Shown: positions 1 to 6,499 of the stretch, one piece after another
How the letters are laid out: each line of letters starts with the position of its first letter
Numbering within the stretch: position 1 is the first letter of the stretch
Source of the DNA: Pedobacter sp. V48
GTDB taxonomy: Bacteria; Bacteroidota; Bacteroidia; Sphingobacteriales; Sphingobacteriaceae
Assembly (NCBI RefSeq): GCF_000523515.1
Contig: NZ_AWRU01000003.1
Coordinates: 45,227 to 84,761, forward strand
DNA: 39,535 nucleotides
Reading direction: 5' to 3'
Made by a program: the position numbers and the translations under genes
The notes under the pieces: generated by a model
What the model saw: the letters and a program-made list of their open reading frames with translations, nothing else
The model's database searches: none
What the model was told of the DNA's origin: nothing

Positions 1-144
1 TATTTAAAAAAAATGGGGCTGGAAATTTCAGCAGAAACAATTATGGACAAATATCTGGGCAAGGAAGAAAAACCAAGATATCCATTGGAAGTATTCAAGG
101 CACATAATACTAAAATGGAGGCCATGTGTATATTTCGGAGATAG
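1..144 (+). pseudogene. Tyrosine recombinase/integrase, N-terminal remnant
   Basis: Frame 1 is open from the window edge to a TAG at 142-144. It reads like the linker between the arm-binding and SAM-like core-binding domains of Bacteroidota phage-type integrases: a YLG(K/I)EEKP stretch followed by LEVFKAHNTKMEAM, which in intact proteins precedes the core-binding helices and then the catalytic domain. Homology stops after KMEAM (about base 126) and six unrelated codons follow before the stop, so the catalytic domain is missing. The start lies outside the window. The break lies a few bases before an inverted-repeat element. Inference: leftover of an integrated element whose cargo is the decayed material that follows. 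Family recognition is by eye from one short motif. Confidence 0.6.
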
Positions 145-145
145 T

Positions 146-411
146 GGTTCTTCCCCAATTTGGGTGGTAAAAAAATACAACAGACAAGTAATTCCTTTTT
201 GCAAACAACTGTTTTTTAAGTCGATACAAGCTTATTATCTCGGTGGTTACTTTGTGTTTTTTTTTGCGGGAACTAACATTGATCATGATTCTCGTCTATA
301 TGTTGGTGGATCCTACGGCTTCAATTAGCAGCAAGCCTTAATGAACACTTAAGTTATTGATTTTACATTACTCACTTCATTTTGAAAAACCACCAAAATT
401 GGGGAAGAACC
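146..411. mobile_element. MITE-like 266-bp element with 23-bp terminal inverted repeats
   Basis: Bases 146-168 and 389-411 are inverted copies that match at 22 of 23 positions (one G/T difference). Both ends begin GGTTCTTCCCC. The interior is AT-rich and holds only a short open frame (about 190-328, 45 codons) that resembles nothing I know. Ends starting GGnTCTT are typical of ISL3-family insertion sequences, so a non-autonomous ISL3-type derivative is the best guess. I see no 8-bp target duplication: the flanks 138-145 and 412-419 differ. The element may therefore be a recombination product. It separates the integrase remnant from the methyltransferase remnant. Confidence 0.6.
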
Positions 412-509
412 AAATTCCGCGAAAGTAGTGGCCAAATATGGAGTAATCCTCAGTTACAGCGGCAAACAGTTTTTTTATCGTCAACAAGGGAACGGTTGAT
501 CACTATAGT

Positions 510-1190
510 CTAGTCCCCTTTGCTCGACCCATTTTGCAGAAGGGTTTTTTTGTCAACGGTTCAGTCGATTTTACCAAACAGGATTATAAAACTTAGTGGC
601 AGCAAAAAAAAACCGCATACCTTCTTGATTTTTCAGCTCTGGATAAGAGTGATATTCAAGGAAGACTTGCAGATTATCTGGATATCGGTGTGCAAAAAGA
701 ACTCCCGACGCGATATAAGTGCGCGATTCGAGAACATTGGTACAAAAGTCCAAATATCGCAGACGCCCCATCAGCATTTTTTTTTAAAAGGGCTCATGAA
801 TATCCAAAGCTATTAAGCAATGATGCCCAGGTTTTGGTGACCGATAGTGCCTACAAGGTGGAAATGAAACAGGGGTTTGAGCTTAATAGTTTTATTTTTT
901 CTTTCTATAACTCGCTTACGCTTGCCTTTGCCGAACTAGAGGGTAGGTATTATGGTGGTGGTGTACTAGAGCTTACGCCCAATGAGTTCCGGGTACTTCC
1001 AATACCCTATGTGTCGCCAGCAAACTTTGAGCAGTTTAAGCAAGATTTTAAAAATAAGACCTCAATTGAAGAATTGTTAGCGAACTACAACTACCAAATA
1101 CTCAATATATCTCTGGGTCTTAATCAGGATGAGATCGATAGGGTCGAGTTGATAAGGAGAAAGCTGGTCAATAAAAGACATCGTAATTAG
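510..1190 (+). pseudogene. Eco57I-like N6-adenine DNA methyltransferase, C-terminal remnant
   Basis: One frame (510 onward) is homologous throughout but carries a TAG at 594-596 and lacks the SAM-binding and NPPY catalytic half. What remains is the target-recognition/C-terminal part of a type II or type I-like adenine methyltransferase: GVQKELPTRYKCAIREHWYKSP, where related enzymes have a ..ERYK.R.R.PWY.. block, then N-D-A-x-V-x-x-T-D, then LAFAELEGRYYGGGVLELTPNEFRVLPIPY, which is very characteristic of these enzymes. The longest uninterrupted piece starts at an internal ATG (690) and would give 166 residues. Bases 412-509 upstream are in other frames and show nothing I can assign. Inference: part of a decayed restriction-modification cassette. 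Confidence 0.7.
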
Positions 1191-1257
1191 GTATTTTGAG
1201 GTATTCTGTTGCTAAAAGAATACGATTGCCTATACGTTTACTTGCTTTTATTGCAGT

Positions 1258-2028
1258 CTATATGTCCAGGGAAAAATTTGTTATTAGTTGCTGGTAAACT
1301 TTCTCCGGATCCGTACCTGTTGCGCCTAGTTCCTTGAAGATATCTTTGGCTGGGAGATCTCCGGCGATGGATTTCATAAAGATAATAAGATGTGATTTGA
1401 TGTGCTCGGGGAGCTCAAATTTTTCTGCAGGAGCCAGGGTGATGGCCAACCGGAATACATCGCCTTTGTGCTTGCGAAGATGTTTGGTGTCTTCCTTTAC
1501 GCCCTCGGCAATTCGCTGTGATATTTCAAGGAATGCTTTTGCCTTCAGACAGATGAGGGCTTCTGTGTTTGCGTGCCTGATCCCGTCTTCCACTGAGCTG
1601 TGGCCGATCATGTATTCATAGTAAACGTCGTCAAGCAGTATGGCCGAGAGGCTCGATAGGTCGTCGTCTACAGGGATCGGTGTCAGGTGTGCTTTTTCTG
1701 AGAGTTCAATTACATCCGGCTTCCTCGCAAAAAGCTCGATCTGTGCCGGAAATTCTTTGTTACCCGGTTTGGCAAAGCGGTAATACTGGCGATCGTCACT
1801 ACTCTTCTCCTGTCTCTCGTATTCGCCCTTGGCTATGAATTCCCAGAAACGGGCAACGAATCCCGGAGCCAATGCTTCTACGATCAGGATGATGTCCATG
1901 TCCTTTGTAGCCCGAGGTACCAGTGCGTTGTTTTCTAATATAATATCACAGGCGGTACCACCAATAATTACATAATTGTCGGGAAATTCCTTAAAATATT
2001 CTCTGAATGCTTCAAATCCTCTTACCAT
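1258..2028 (-). CDS. AbiEii-like nucleotidyltransferase toxin (type IV TA)
   Basis: A 256-residue protein with a minimal nucleotidyltransferase core of the AbiEii/AbiGii type. Residues 21-26 give IIGGTA (the glycine pair that holds the NTP), followed by R39-A-T-K-D43-M-D45, where the two aspartates are the expected metal ligands. E98 in QIELF sits where the third acidic residue is expected. The start overlaps the end of the upstream winged-helix gene by 7 bp (2022-2028), the usual translational coupling of an antitoxin-toxin pair. In characterised AbiE systems the toxin is a GTP-binding nucleotidyltransferase and the pair can abort phage infection. Whether this one is toxic is inference. It appears intact, unlike the genes on both sides. 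Confidence 0.75.
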   Translation of the reverse strand: MVRGFEAFREYFKEFPDNYVIIGGTACDIILENNALVPRATKDMDIILIVEALAPGFVARFWEFIAKGEYERQEKSSDDRQYYRFAKPGNKEFPAQIELFARKPDVIELSEKAHLTPIPVDDDLSSLSAILLDDVYYEYMIGHSSVEDGIRHANTEALICLKAKAFLEISQRIAEGVKEDTKHLRKHKGDVFRLAITLAPAEKFELPEHIKSHLIIFMKSIAGDLPAKDIFKELGATGTDPEKVYQQLITNFSLDI

Positions 2029-3032
2029 ATGATGTGTTCTTCTAATATATTATCCAATGCCATTTCCACTCGCTCGTCGTGCGTATCGCGCAGGCTCAGA
2101 TACAGGGACAGCGGATCTACCACGGGCAGGTCCATGTTAAGTCCGTTCGCTAGTATCTTTGGGTCGTATTTCCAGACTTCTAGGCATACCTCACTGTCAT
2201 AGTCTGGATTTTCTTCAAATTCAAAGTTAAGCTTTAGTTGGTAAAATTCGTCCTTGCCTACGGCATAATAGTGCATCCGGCTAGGGTTCATATCACTATA
2301 TTCAGCCAGGGCAGTTTCGCCCGATCTGAACCGGAACACCTTTGGCCTTAAAGGTAGGTACATCCTTTTGAGCACCGGGTTTGTCCAGAGCCTTCTTTTG
2401 TCTATGTCGTTCCACAGTTCAATGCCATGCAGGTGGAAGTCGATATATTTTTCCTTATCTCCGACTACACTTGCGATTTCCAATTGCACAAGGCTTTCAA
2501 CGGCTTTTGAAATGGCGGCTGGGGTATATCCCAGTCGTCCGGCTACCTCCTTGAATGAATGTTCGGCTATGCGCCAGTCATTTTGTTTATTGTAGAGCAG
2601 ATGGTACAGGATGATCAACTGCGCTGATGGCAAGAGCTTGTCGTTATTCCTTCGCAGTTGTTTGGTGATGAACTCCTCCCTTAGATCGATCAAAAGCTCA
2701 GGGAGGAACAGCTGTTTTCCCGGAACGATAAAATTGATCTTTTTTTCGATCAGTGTCTGCCTTGTCCGGATTGAGATGTCTGGAAGTACGAGTACGACCA
2801 TTCCCAAAGCTGCCCACAACCGGTCGAAATGGTTTTCGAGTTGCTTTACCTTAGTGTCTATGTTTTCCTTAGGGTAGGCCAAGTAGAATTCCTTACCATA
2901 CAACCTTGCGCCCACAAAGTCGAATGTCCCGGTTATATATGCGGGGATATCATCTAGTTTGCGTTTTGGAAACCTTAGGATTTCCATTTCCAGCCCCAGT
3001 GTATCCTTAATATATTTGACTACATCATCCAT
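2022..3032 (-). CDS. Winged-helix antitoxin partner of AbiEii-like toxin
   Basis: A 336-residue protein upstream of and overlapping the nucleotidyltransferase. Residues 1-120 form a distinct N-terminal domain ending in INFIVPGKQLFLPELLIDLRE, a signature found in Bacteroidota MarR/AbiEi-type regulators. Residues about 135-195 form a winged helix-turn-helix (FKEVAGRLGYTPAAISKAVE as the HTH, then LVQLEIASVVGD as the wing). Residues 200-336 form a C-terminal domain ending in a DPLSLYLSLRDTHDERVE helix, similar to the C-terminal part of AbiEi proteins. Classical AbiEi has the winged helix at its N-terminus; here it is central. The predicted role is neutralisation and autoregulation. The upstream region carries repeated GTTAATTATACAAA motifs that could be its operators. 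Confidence 0.7.
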   Translation of the reverse strand: MDDVVKYIKDTLGLEMEILRFPKRKLDDIPAYITGTFDFVGARLYGKEFYLAYPKENIDTKVKQLENHFDRLWAALGMVVLVLPDISIRTRQTLIEKKINFIVPGKQLFLPELLIDLREEFITKQLRRNNDKLLPSAQLIILYHLLYNKQNDWRIAEHSFKEVAGRLGYTPAAISKAVESLVQLEIASVVGDKEKYIDFHLHGIELWNDIDKRRLWTNPVLKRMYLPLRPKVFRFRSGETALAEYSDMNPSRMHYYAVGKDEFYQLKLNFEFEENPDYDSEVCLEVWKYDPKILANGLNMDLPVVDPLSLYLSLRDTHDERVEMALDNILEEHIIW

Positions 3033-3044
3033 GATAAACCAATA

Positions 3045-3189
3045 TTTGTATAGTTAAGTTGATAAGTTAATTATACAAATATAAGTTAATTATTGATATT
3101 ATAAAAAATATAATTTGTTGAATATTAATATAATAAACTATAAACTGCATAATTAACTAGATAGGTTAATTATACAAAAATAGGTTAAT
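3045..3189. promoter_or_regulatory. Repeat array upstream of the AbiE-like pair (candidate operators)
   Basis: This extremely AT-rich stretch lies directly before the antitoxin ATG (3032, minus strand). A 25-bp unit beginning GTTAATTATACAAA and ending GTTAAT occurs at 3066-3090 and again at 3165-3189, differing at two positions. An inverted variant (ATTTGTATAGTTAA) occurs at about 3044-3057 and a shorter inverted variant (GCATAATTAAC) at about 3148-3158. Repeated half-sites in both orientations before an antitoxin gene are the usual layout of autoregulatory operators. The binding protein is inferred to be the winged-helix antitoxin. Confidence 0.55.
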
Positions 3190-3469
3190 CAATACTTTTA
3201 TTGGTAGAAAAATTGATTGCCTCTCCATGATGTACGTAGCCAAGCTGGTTGGTGAGCATATTTGTATTGACGATCTTAAAACCTTCAATGTTTCGGTGAT
3301 GATGGCCATAAATCCAGTAATCTGGACTTAATTGCTCAATCAGTCCATCGAGATCGGTAGCGAAGGCCTCATTTAACAAGGTTCCTAAATATTCGGGTGG
3401 GTAGTTGCGCATGGTAGGTACATGGTGGGAAACTACAATTGTTTTTAGCCCATCGTCCTGAGAGAGCGA
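3185..3469 (-). pseudogene. Metallophosphoesterase, C-terminal fragment
   Basis: The reading frame is open from 3469 down to the stop at 3185, with an in-frame TAA at 3470-3472 just outside. It encodes TIVVSHHVPT, then RNYPPEYLG, then YWIYGHHHRNIEGFKIVNTNMLTNQLGY: the last metal-binding histidines (SHH and GHHH) of calcineurin-like phosphoesterases and the typical end of the small Bacteroidota members. Intact relatives have well over 200 residues, with the D-x-H and GD..D motifs at the N-terminus. Those are missing here. The lost 5' half points into the head of the neighbouring PIN fragment, so one deletion seems to have removed both gene starts. Confidence 0.75.
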
Positions 3470-3743
3470 TTACATTCTTCGTCAGTCTATGTCCGGGAGC
3501 GCTACTCTGAAACTACTGGAAGAATTGGCTGATATGACGGAGATAACGGACGTAACAGCTGTGGTAATTCGCCAGTCGCTTAAAACGGATTTTAAAGATT
3601 ATGAAGATGCCATTCAATACCATAGTGCATTAAGTATCCCCGATTTGGATTTTATTGTTACTCGAAATACCAAAGACTTTAAAAAGAGCAAGCTTGCTGT
3701 TCTTACACCGACTGAGGCATTGGCTAGTTTAAATATTATGTAG
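3468..3743 (+). pseudogene. PIN-domain (VapC-type) toxin, C-terminal fragment
   Basis: The frame is readable from about 3462 and gives YILRQSMSGSATLKLLEEL, then DFKDYEDAIQYHSALS, then DFIVTRNTKDFKKSKLAVLTPTEAL. The E-D-A-I-Q-Y motif and the TRNTKDF motif are the second and third acidic clusters of PIN ribonucleases in this phylum. Intact homologues start about 60 residues earlier with the LDTN motif, which is absent. An internal ATG at 3489 could begin an 84-residue product, but without the first catalytic Asp it should be inactive. No antitoxin gene remains beside it. The fragment ends shortly before a repeat element that carries a terminator. Confidence 0.75.
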
Positions 3744-3770
3744 CCAATTTTGGCTTACAGTCTGGTCGAC

Positions 3771-3875
3771 AGATCATCTCCAATGTTCGCCAAAAGCATT
3801 AAATCTGCAGAAAAAGAGTTCGACAAATGTAACGCTTGGGCTACTAAAAAGCGATCAGAAACGATCGCTTTTGTT
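3771..3875 (+). repeat. 3'-end repeat element, copy 1, with terminator hairpin
   Basis: The block begins AGATCATCT, then has GTTCGCCAAAAGCATTAAAT, then CAAATGTAACGCTTGG, and is matched by a second copy at 4697-4803. It starts 28 bases after the PIN stop. It is followed by a hairpin, AAAAGCGATC (3847-3856) and GATCGCTTTT (3863-3872), that runs into a T-rich tail and looks like an intrinsic terminator on the plus strand. The stem sequence differs from that of copy 2, but a stem is present in both. Confidence 0.6.
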
Positions 3876-3908
3876 GTTTCCAGCCATTTCATGGAATAGG
3901 GGATCGTC

Positions 3909-3922
3909 CCGATAACTATCGG
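3909..3922. repeat. Short REP-like palindrome
   Basis: CCGATAACTATCGG is a perfect 6-bp inverted repeat around an AC spacer, within a gene-free stretch (3744-4123). Similar palindromes are frequent between genes in Bacteroidota, but only one copy is visible here. The rest of the stretch, 3923-4123, shows no further structure apart from the presumed promoter of the next gene. Confidence 0.35.
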
Positions 3923-4123
3923 AACTCCTACGGGCTTTGGAAAGCGATCAGATGTGGTTGAGTTTTCGGATAAGAGCTGCAAGAATTTTATTCTGGATGC
4001 TTCGAGACGGACGATGCTCCTTCTATTTACGATTTATTTACAAAGTTTACATTTTTATTTACAATCCAAACCACTCCACCCGAAAAATATCAAAGTAGAT
4101 TCGCTGAATCAATTTGAAAGTAT

Positions 4124-4678
4124 ATGAAAAATAGAAAAAATGTCATCTATGCGATGATCTTCGCATTGGTTGTAGTAAGCGGGCTAGTATTTGCCAATCG
4201 TAACATTAAAACTGAAACCGGTCGGTCTTCAAAACCCTTGTCCATTGCAAACAAGAAAGCCGCACTGGATCCCAGGAAACAATGGGAGGGAACTCCTGAC
4301 GGTATAAAGTATAAGGTATGGGAGGCATCTCCCGAAGGCAAAAAGGTGAAGGTCAGTCATGATAAAATAAAAGGCTACATCAAGTCTTTCGCGAATATGG
4401 AGGCCGTGGTCACCTCTGTTACTTTTCATCGTGAAAATGCAAAATCAGGGCCAAAATGGCTTATCGTCAAGATTGATGGAGAAGAATACATGATGCAATT
4501 TACTCCTAAAGAGTTTCAGCAGTTAACTAGCCTGAAAGTGAATGACAAAATAAGTGTAAAAAGCCGCAGCGCAGGGAATTCGCCAAGTCATCCCTATTTG
4601 ATTGTATCGGGGGATTATATCGAGCAAAATGGTAAGGTACTTTTCAAACGTGATTTCAGTAAAAATGACCGTTGCTAA
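4124..4678 (+). CDS. Secreted or membrane-anchored hypothetical protein
   Basis: A 184-residue protein that I do not recognise. Residues 8-24 (VIYAMIFALVVVSGLVF) form a signal peptide or anchor after a basic MKNRKN start. A low-complexity linker (about 25-80) contains two related phrases, WEGTPDGIKYKV and WEASPEGKKVKV. The C-terminal half (about 85-175) looks like a small beta-rich fold (VVTSVTFHRE, KWLIVKIDGEEYMMQF, LKVNDKISVKSRS, HPYLIVSGDYIEQNGKVLFKR), reminiscent of OB-fold domains in periplasmic proteins. The gene stands alone, with a repeat element and terminator 18 bases after its stop. It probably acts in the periplasm; no function is assigned. Confidence 0.7.
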   Translation: MKNRKNVIYAMIFALVVVSGLVFANRNIKTETGRSSKPLSIANKKAALDPRKQWEGTPDGIKYKVWEASPEGKKVKVSHDKIKGYIKSFANMEAVVTSVTFHRENAKSGPKWLIVKIDGEEYMMQFTPKEFQQLTSLKVNDKISVKSRSAGNSPSHPYLIVSGDYIEQNGKVLFKRDFSKNDRC

Positions 4679-4696
4679 GAGGTAGTTGCAATAGAT

Positions 4697-4803
4697 AGAT
4701 CATCTTGTTCGCCAAAAGCATTAAATCGTCCTGAAAGGTGTTCAACAAATGTAACGCTTGGACGACAAGTCTCGGTGTTTAATCAACATCGAGGCTTTTC
4801 CTA
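4697..4803 (+). repeat. 3'-end repeat element, copy 2, with terminator hairpin
   Basis: Second copy of the element at 3771-3875. A 21-base core starting GTTCGCCAAAAGC is identical between copies, and the CAAATGTAACGCTTGG block also matches. The downstream stem is different in sequence: AAGTCTCGGTGTT (4767-4779) pairs fully with AACATCGAGGCTT (4785-4797) if two G-U pairs are allowed, followed by a short T run. It begins 18 bases after the stop of the secreted hypothetical gene and ends just before the converging HxlR gene. The orientation of the T run makes it a plus-strand terminator. Confidence 0.6.
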
Positions 4804-4804
4804 T

Positions 4805-5182
4805 TCAAGACTGCTTCCGCATGCTTTGTTTAACTTTTTCCCGGTGCTGCTCACCCCAGCTACTTAGTTCAGTCAACACATTTTTTAAAGTCAGGCTATA
4901 ACTGGTTGCTTCGTAAACAATACTTACCGGTTGGGTAGGATAAACATTTCGCTTGATAAAGTCATTCAATTCCAAATCTTTTAATTCTTTAGCTAAGACC
5001 TTAGAGGAGATTCCCGAGACTTCATTCTGAATTTCATTGAAACGCTTGGACGACTGTACAAGCGAAAGGATCAAAGCCAACTTCCATTTTCCATTTAGCA
5101 CATAGAGGGCATCAAGAACGTTTTTAAGTGAGCCTGCACATTCTGCCCTGCTTGGTATCGGCTGGTTTTTAATGACTTTCAT
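4805..5182 (-). CDS. HxlR-family winged-helix transcriptional regulator
   Basis: A 125-residue protein of the HxlR family: LDALYVLNGKWKLALILSL, then SSKRFNEIQNEVSGISSKVLAKELKDLE (the recognition helix region), then a wing, then YSLTLKNVLTELSSWGEQH. Those are the family's signatures in the usual order, and an N-terminal Cys (in RAECAGS) is typical of members that sense electrophiles or redox changes. I chose the ATG at 5182 over a GTG 18 bases upstream because MKV fits relatives and it leaves the palindromic site outside the gene. It is divergent from the azoreductase, the classic arrangement in which HxlR/YodB-type proteins repress a quinone or azo reductase. Confidence 0.85.
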   Translation of the reverse strand: MKVIKNQPIPSRAECAGSLKNVLDALYVLNGKWKLALILSLVQSSKRFNEIQNEVSGISSKVLAKELKDLELNDFIKRNVYPTQPVSIVYEATSYSLTLKNVLTELSSWGEQHREKVKQSMRKQS

Positions 5183-5200
5183 AATAGCAAAGATAATCAC

Positions 5201-5232
5201 TTACCCCGATGTAAGCGCTTACCTTTGGGTAA
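5201..5232. promoter_or_regulatory. Nested palindromic operator between hxlR-type gene and azoreductase
   Basis: A perfect 12-bp palindrome, GTAAGCGCTTAC (5211-5222), is flanked at equal 4-base distances by TTACCC (5201-5206) and GGGTAA (5227-5232), so all 24 arm bases are symmetric. It lies 19 bases upstream of the HxlR start and about 60 bases upstream of the azoreductase ATG. It is the obvious binding site for the dimeric HxlR regulator, controlling both genes. The assignment is inferred from position and symmetry. Confidence 0.6.
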
Positions 5233-5260
5233 CGACTAACTTTTTATCACCTGGTAGCCC

Positions 5261-5268
5261 TAGCTTTG
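5261..5268 (+). promoter_or_regulatory. Candidate -7 promoter element of azoreductase gene
   Basis: TAGCTTTG matches the Bacteroidota -7 consensus TAnnTTTG exactly and lies 22 bases before the ATG. I do not see a clear TTTG at the matching -33 distance, only T-rich sequence around 5241. Confidence 0.35.
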
Positions 5269-5290
5269 CCCTTGATAATTAATCAATTTT

Positions 5291-5893
5291 ATGAAACATA
5301 TCCTTCATTTAAAATCAAGCATACAAGGTGCGACATCGTACAGTATTAAACTAGGTCATGCCATCGTTAAAGAAATTCAGGAAAAGTATCCGGGTAGCAC
5401 CGTTGAAGAATTAAACCTGGTCGATATTGAAATGCCACATCTTAAACCTGAAGTCCTCCGTGCATTCTTTATTCCCAGCAATGAGCTGACTAAAGAAGAA
5501 AAGGAATCTGTCCTGCTTTCTGATCATCTGGTTAAACAGCTATTCGCTGCAGACATCATCGTAATTGGGGCACCACTGATTAACTTTACTATTCATTCAG
5601 CGCTAAAGGCATGGATTGATCATATTACCAGGGCAGGAATAACTTTTGGGTATGATGAAAACGGCCCTATCGGAAAGGTCACAGGGAAAAAAGTTTATGT
5701 AGCTATGTCATCCGGTGGCATTTATTCAGAGGGACCAGGGAAAGCCAATGACTTTGTTGCCCCTTATCTGAAAGCTTTTCTTGGATTTTTAGGTATGACA
5801 GATCTTACGGTATTCCGTGCTGAAGGACTAAAAGTGCCAGGAATTAAAGATTATGCTTTTGACAAAGCAATTAAAAGTATAAAGATTAATTAA
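5291..5893 (+). CDS. azoR: FMN-dependent NADH-azoreductase (AzoR family)
   Basis: A 200-residue flavodoxin-fold protein, the normal AzoR length. The N-terminal strand and loop (HLKSSIQGATSYSIKLG) match the FMN phosphate site. GAPLINFTIHSALKAWIDHITRAGITF (about 96-122) is the family's most conserved block, containing the P-x-x-N-F flavin contact. KVYVAMSSGGIYSEG follows as the third flavin loop. These cytoplasmic enzymes reduce quinones and azo compounds by two electrons using NAD(P)H, protecting against electrophile stress. It is divergent from the HxlR-type regulator, with a nested palindrome between them, so induction by quinone-like compounds is likely. A 13-base sequence, AGTATAAAGATTA, is repeated at 5876 and 5895 around the stop codon. 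Confidence 0.88.
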   Translation: MKHILHLKSSIQGATSYSIKLGHAIVKEIQEKYPGSTVEELNLVDIEMPHLKPEVLRAFFIPSNELTKEEKESVLLSDHLVKQLFAADIIVIGAPLINFTIHSALKAWIDHITRAGITFGYDENGPIGKVTGKKVYVAMSSGGIYSEGPGKANDFVAPYLKAFLGFLGMTDLTVFRAEGLKVPGIKDYAFDKAIKSIKIN

Positions 5894-5906
5894 GAGTATA
5901 AAGATT

Positions 5907-5937
5907 AGCAGTAATCTTATGGTTACTGCTTTTTTTA
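5907..5937 (+). terminator. Intrinsic terminator after azoreductase
   Basis: AGCAGTAA (5907-5914) pairs with TTACTGCT (5923-5930) around an 8-base loop, followed by a run of T. It begins 14 bases past the stop codon. Confidence 0.8.
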
Positions 5938-5960
5938 TGACCGATTTTTTAATCCTCCTT

Positions 5961-6362
5961 TTAAACACCTAATACCCAGGTCACATCAAAAGCATCGGTT
6001 ACTTCAATTAGTACTTGTTCTTCATAATTTCTGGAAGGTGGACCCCCGCGGCCAGATTTTATTTTCTCCATAAGGATCTTCCTATCGTCTGCATTTTTAC
6101 ATTGCAAAAAAATAGAAAGATAATTCCCAATTTTTCTTCCTTCGTTGTGGACTAGGTCCGAACCGTGAATAACTATACTATCAGAAACTAGCGAGCCGCT
6201 AATGACTGGTTTTTCTGTGTAACCCTGTAATTCCTTGTCAAACGTTTCAAAATGCAGCATGCCGCCAAAGCAAGTTTGGTAAAACGTAAGGGCCCTTTTA
6301 CAATTCCCGGAAAATGTGATAAAGATTCCGCTTGTTAATTTATTGCTATTCTTAACTAACAT
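5961..6362 (-). CDS. VOC-family (PhnB-like glyoxalase fold) protein
   Basis: A 133-residue protein with the PhnB/3-demethylubiquinone-like VOC layout: GIFITFSGNCKRALTFYQTCFGGMLHFETF at the N-terminus (first beta-alpha-beta-beta-beta unit), SDSIVIHGSD in the middle, NYLSIFLQCKNADD starting the second half, and a C-terminal VTDAFDVTWVLGV (normally D.fG..W.l). PhnB-like proteins are small cytoplasmic metal-binding folds often found in stress or detoxification clusters; the substrate is unknown. The GHD metal ligands usual in glyoxalases are not obvious, so the catalytic role is uncertain. A terminator for the neighbouring operon lies 40 bases upstream, so it is probably its own transcription unit. 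Confidence 0.75.
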   Translation of the reverse strand: MLVKNSNKLTSGIFITFSGNCKRALTFYQTCFGGMLHFETFDKELQGYTEKPVISGSLVSDSIVIHGSDLVHNEGRKIGNYLSIFLQCKNADDRKILMEKIKSGRGGPPSRNYEEQVLIEVTDAFDVTWVLGV

Positions 6363-6401
6363 CCTATACTGAATTATGCGTCGGGAATTTTTATTGGGAG
6401 G

Positions 6402-6431
6402 GAAAAAGCCTGGAATACCTTCTCCAGGCTT
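6402..6431 (-). terminator. Terminator of the DUF1801/DoxX operon
   Basis: AAGCCTGG (6406-6413) and CCAGGCTT (6424-6431) form an 8-bp stem. On the minus strand it is followed by a T run (6402-6407 complemented). It lies about 70 bases beyond the stop of the DUF1801 gene. Confidence 0.7.
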
Positions 6432-6499
6432 ACCATAATTACCCGATGTAGTGAAACCATATTGTCTTTCATTTTTTTAAAGTATAATTGATTGATCAA

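Noticed and set aside
520..816. 98-codon open frame on the plus strand
   Set aside because: It lies out of frame with the methyltransferase homology (510-1190), which explains the same DNA.
3755..3982. 75-codon open frame on the minus strand
   Set aside because: It is the antisense of the 3'-end repeat element and the terminator; the second copy of that repeat lacks the same frame, so it is not a protein.
4753..5053. 14-base match AACGCTTGGACGAC between repeat copy 2 and the HxlR gene
   Set aside because: In the HxlR gene it encodes the conserved SSKRFNE motif; no flanking similarity, so chance.
5183..5200. GTG start giving a longer HxlR protein
   Set aside because: It would add MIIFAI ahead of a good ATG and bring the start up against the palindromic operator.
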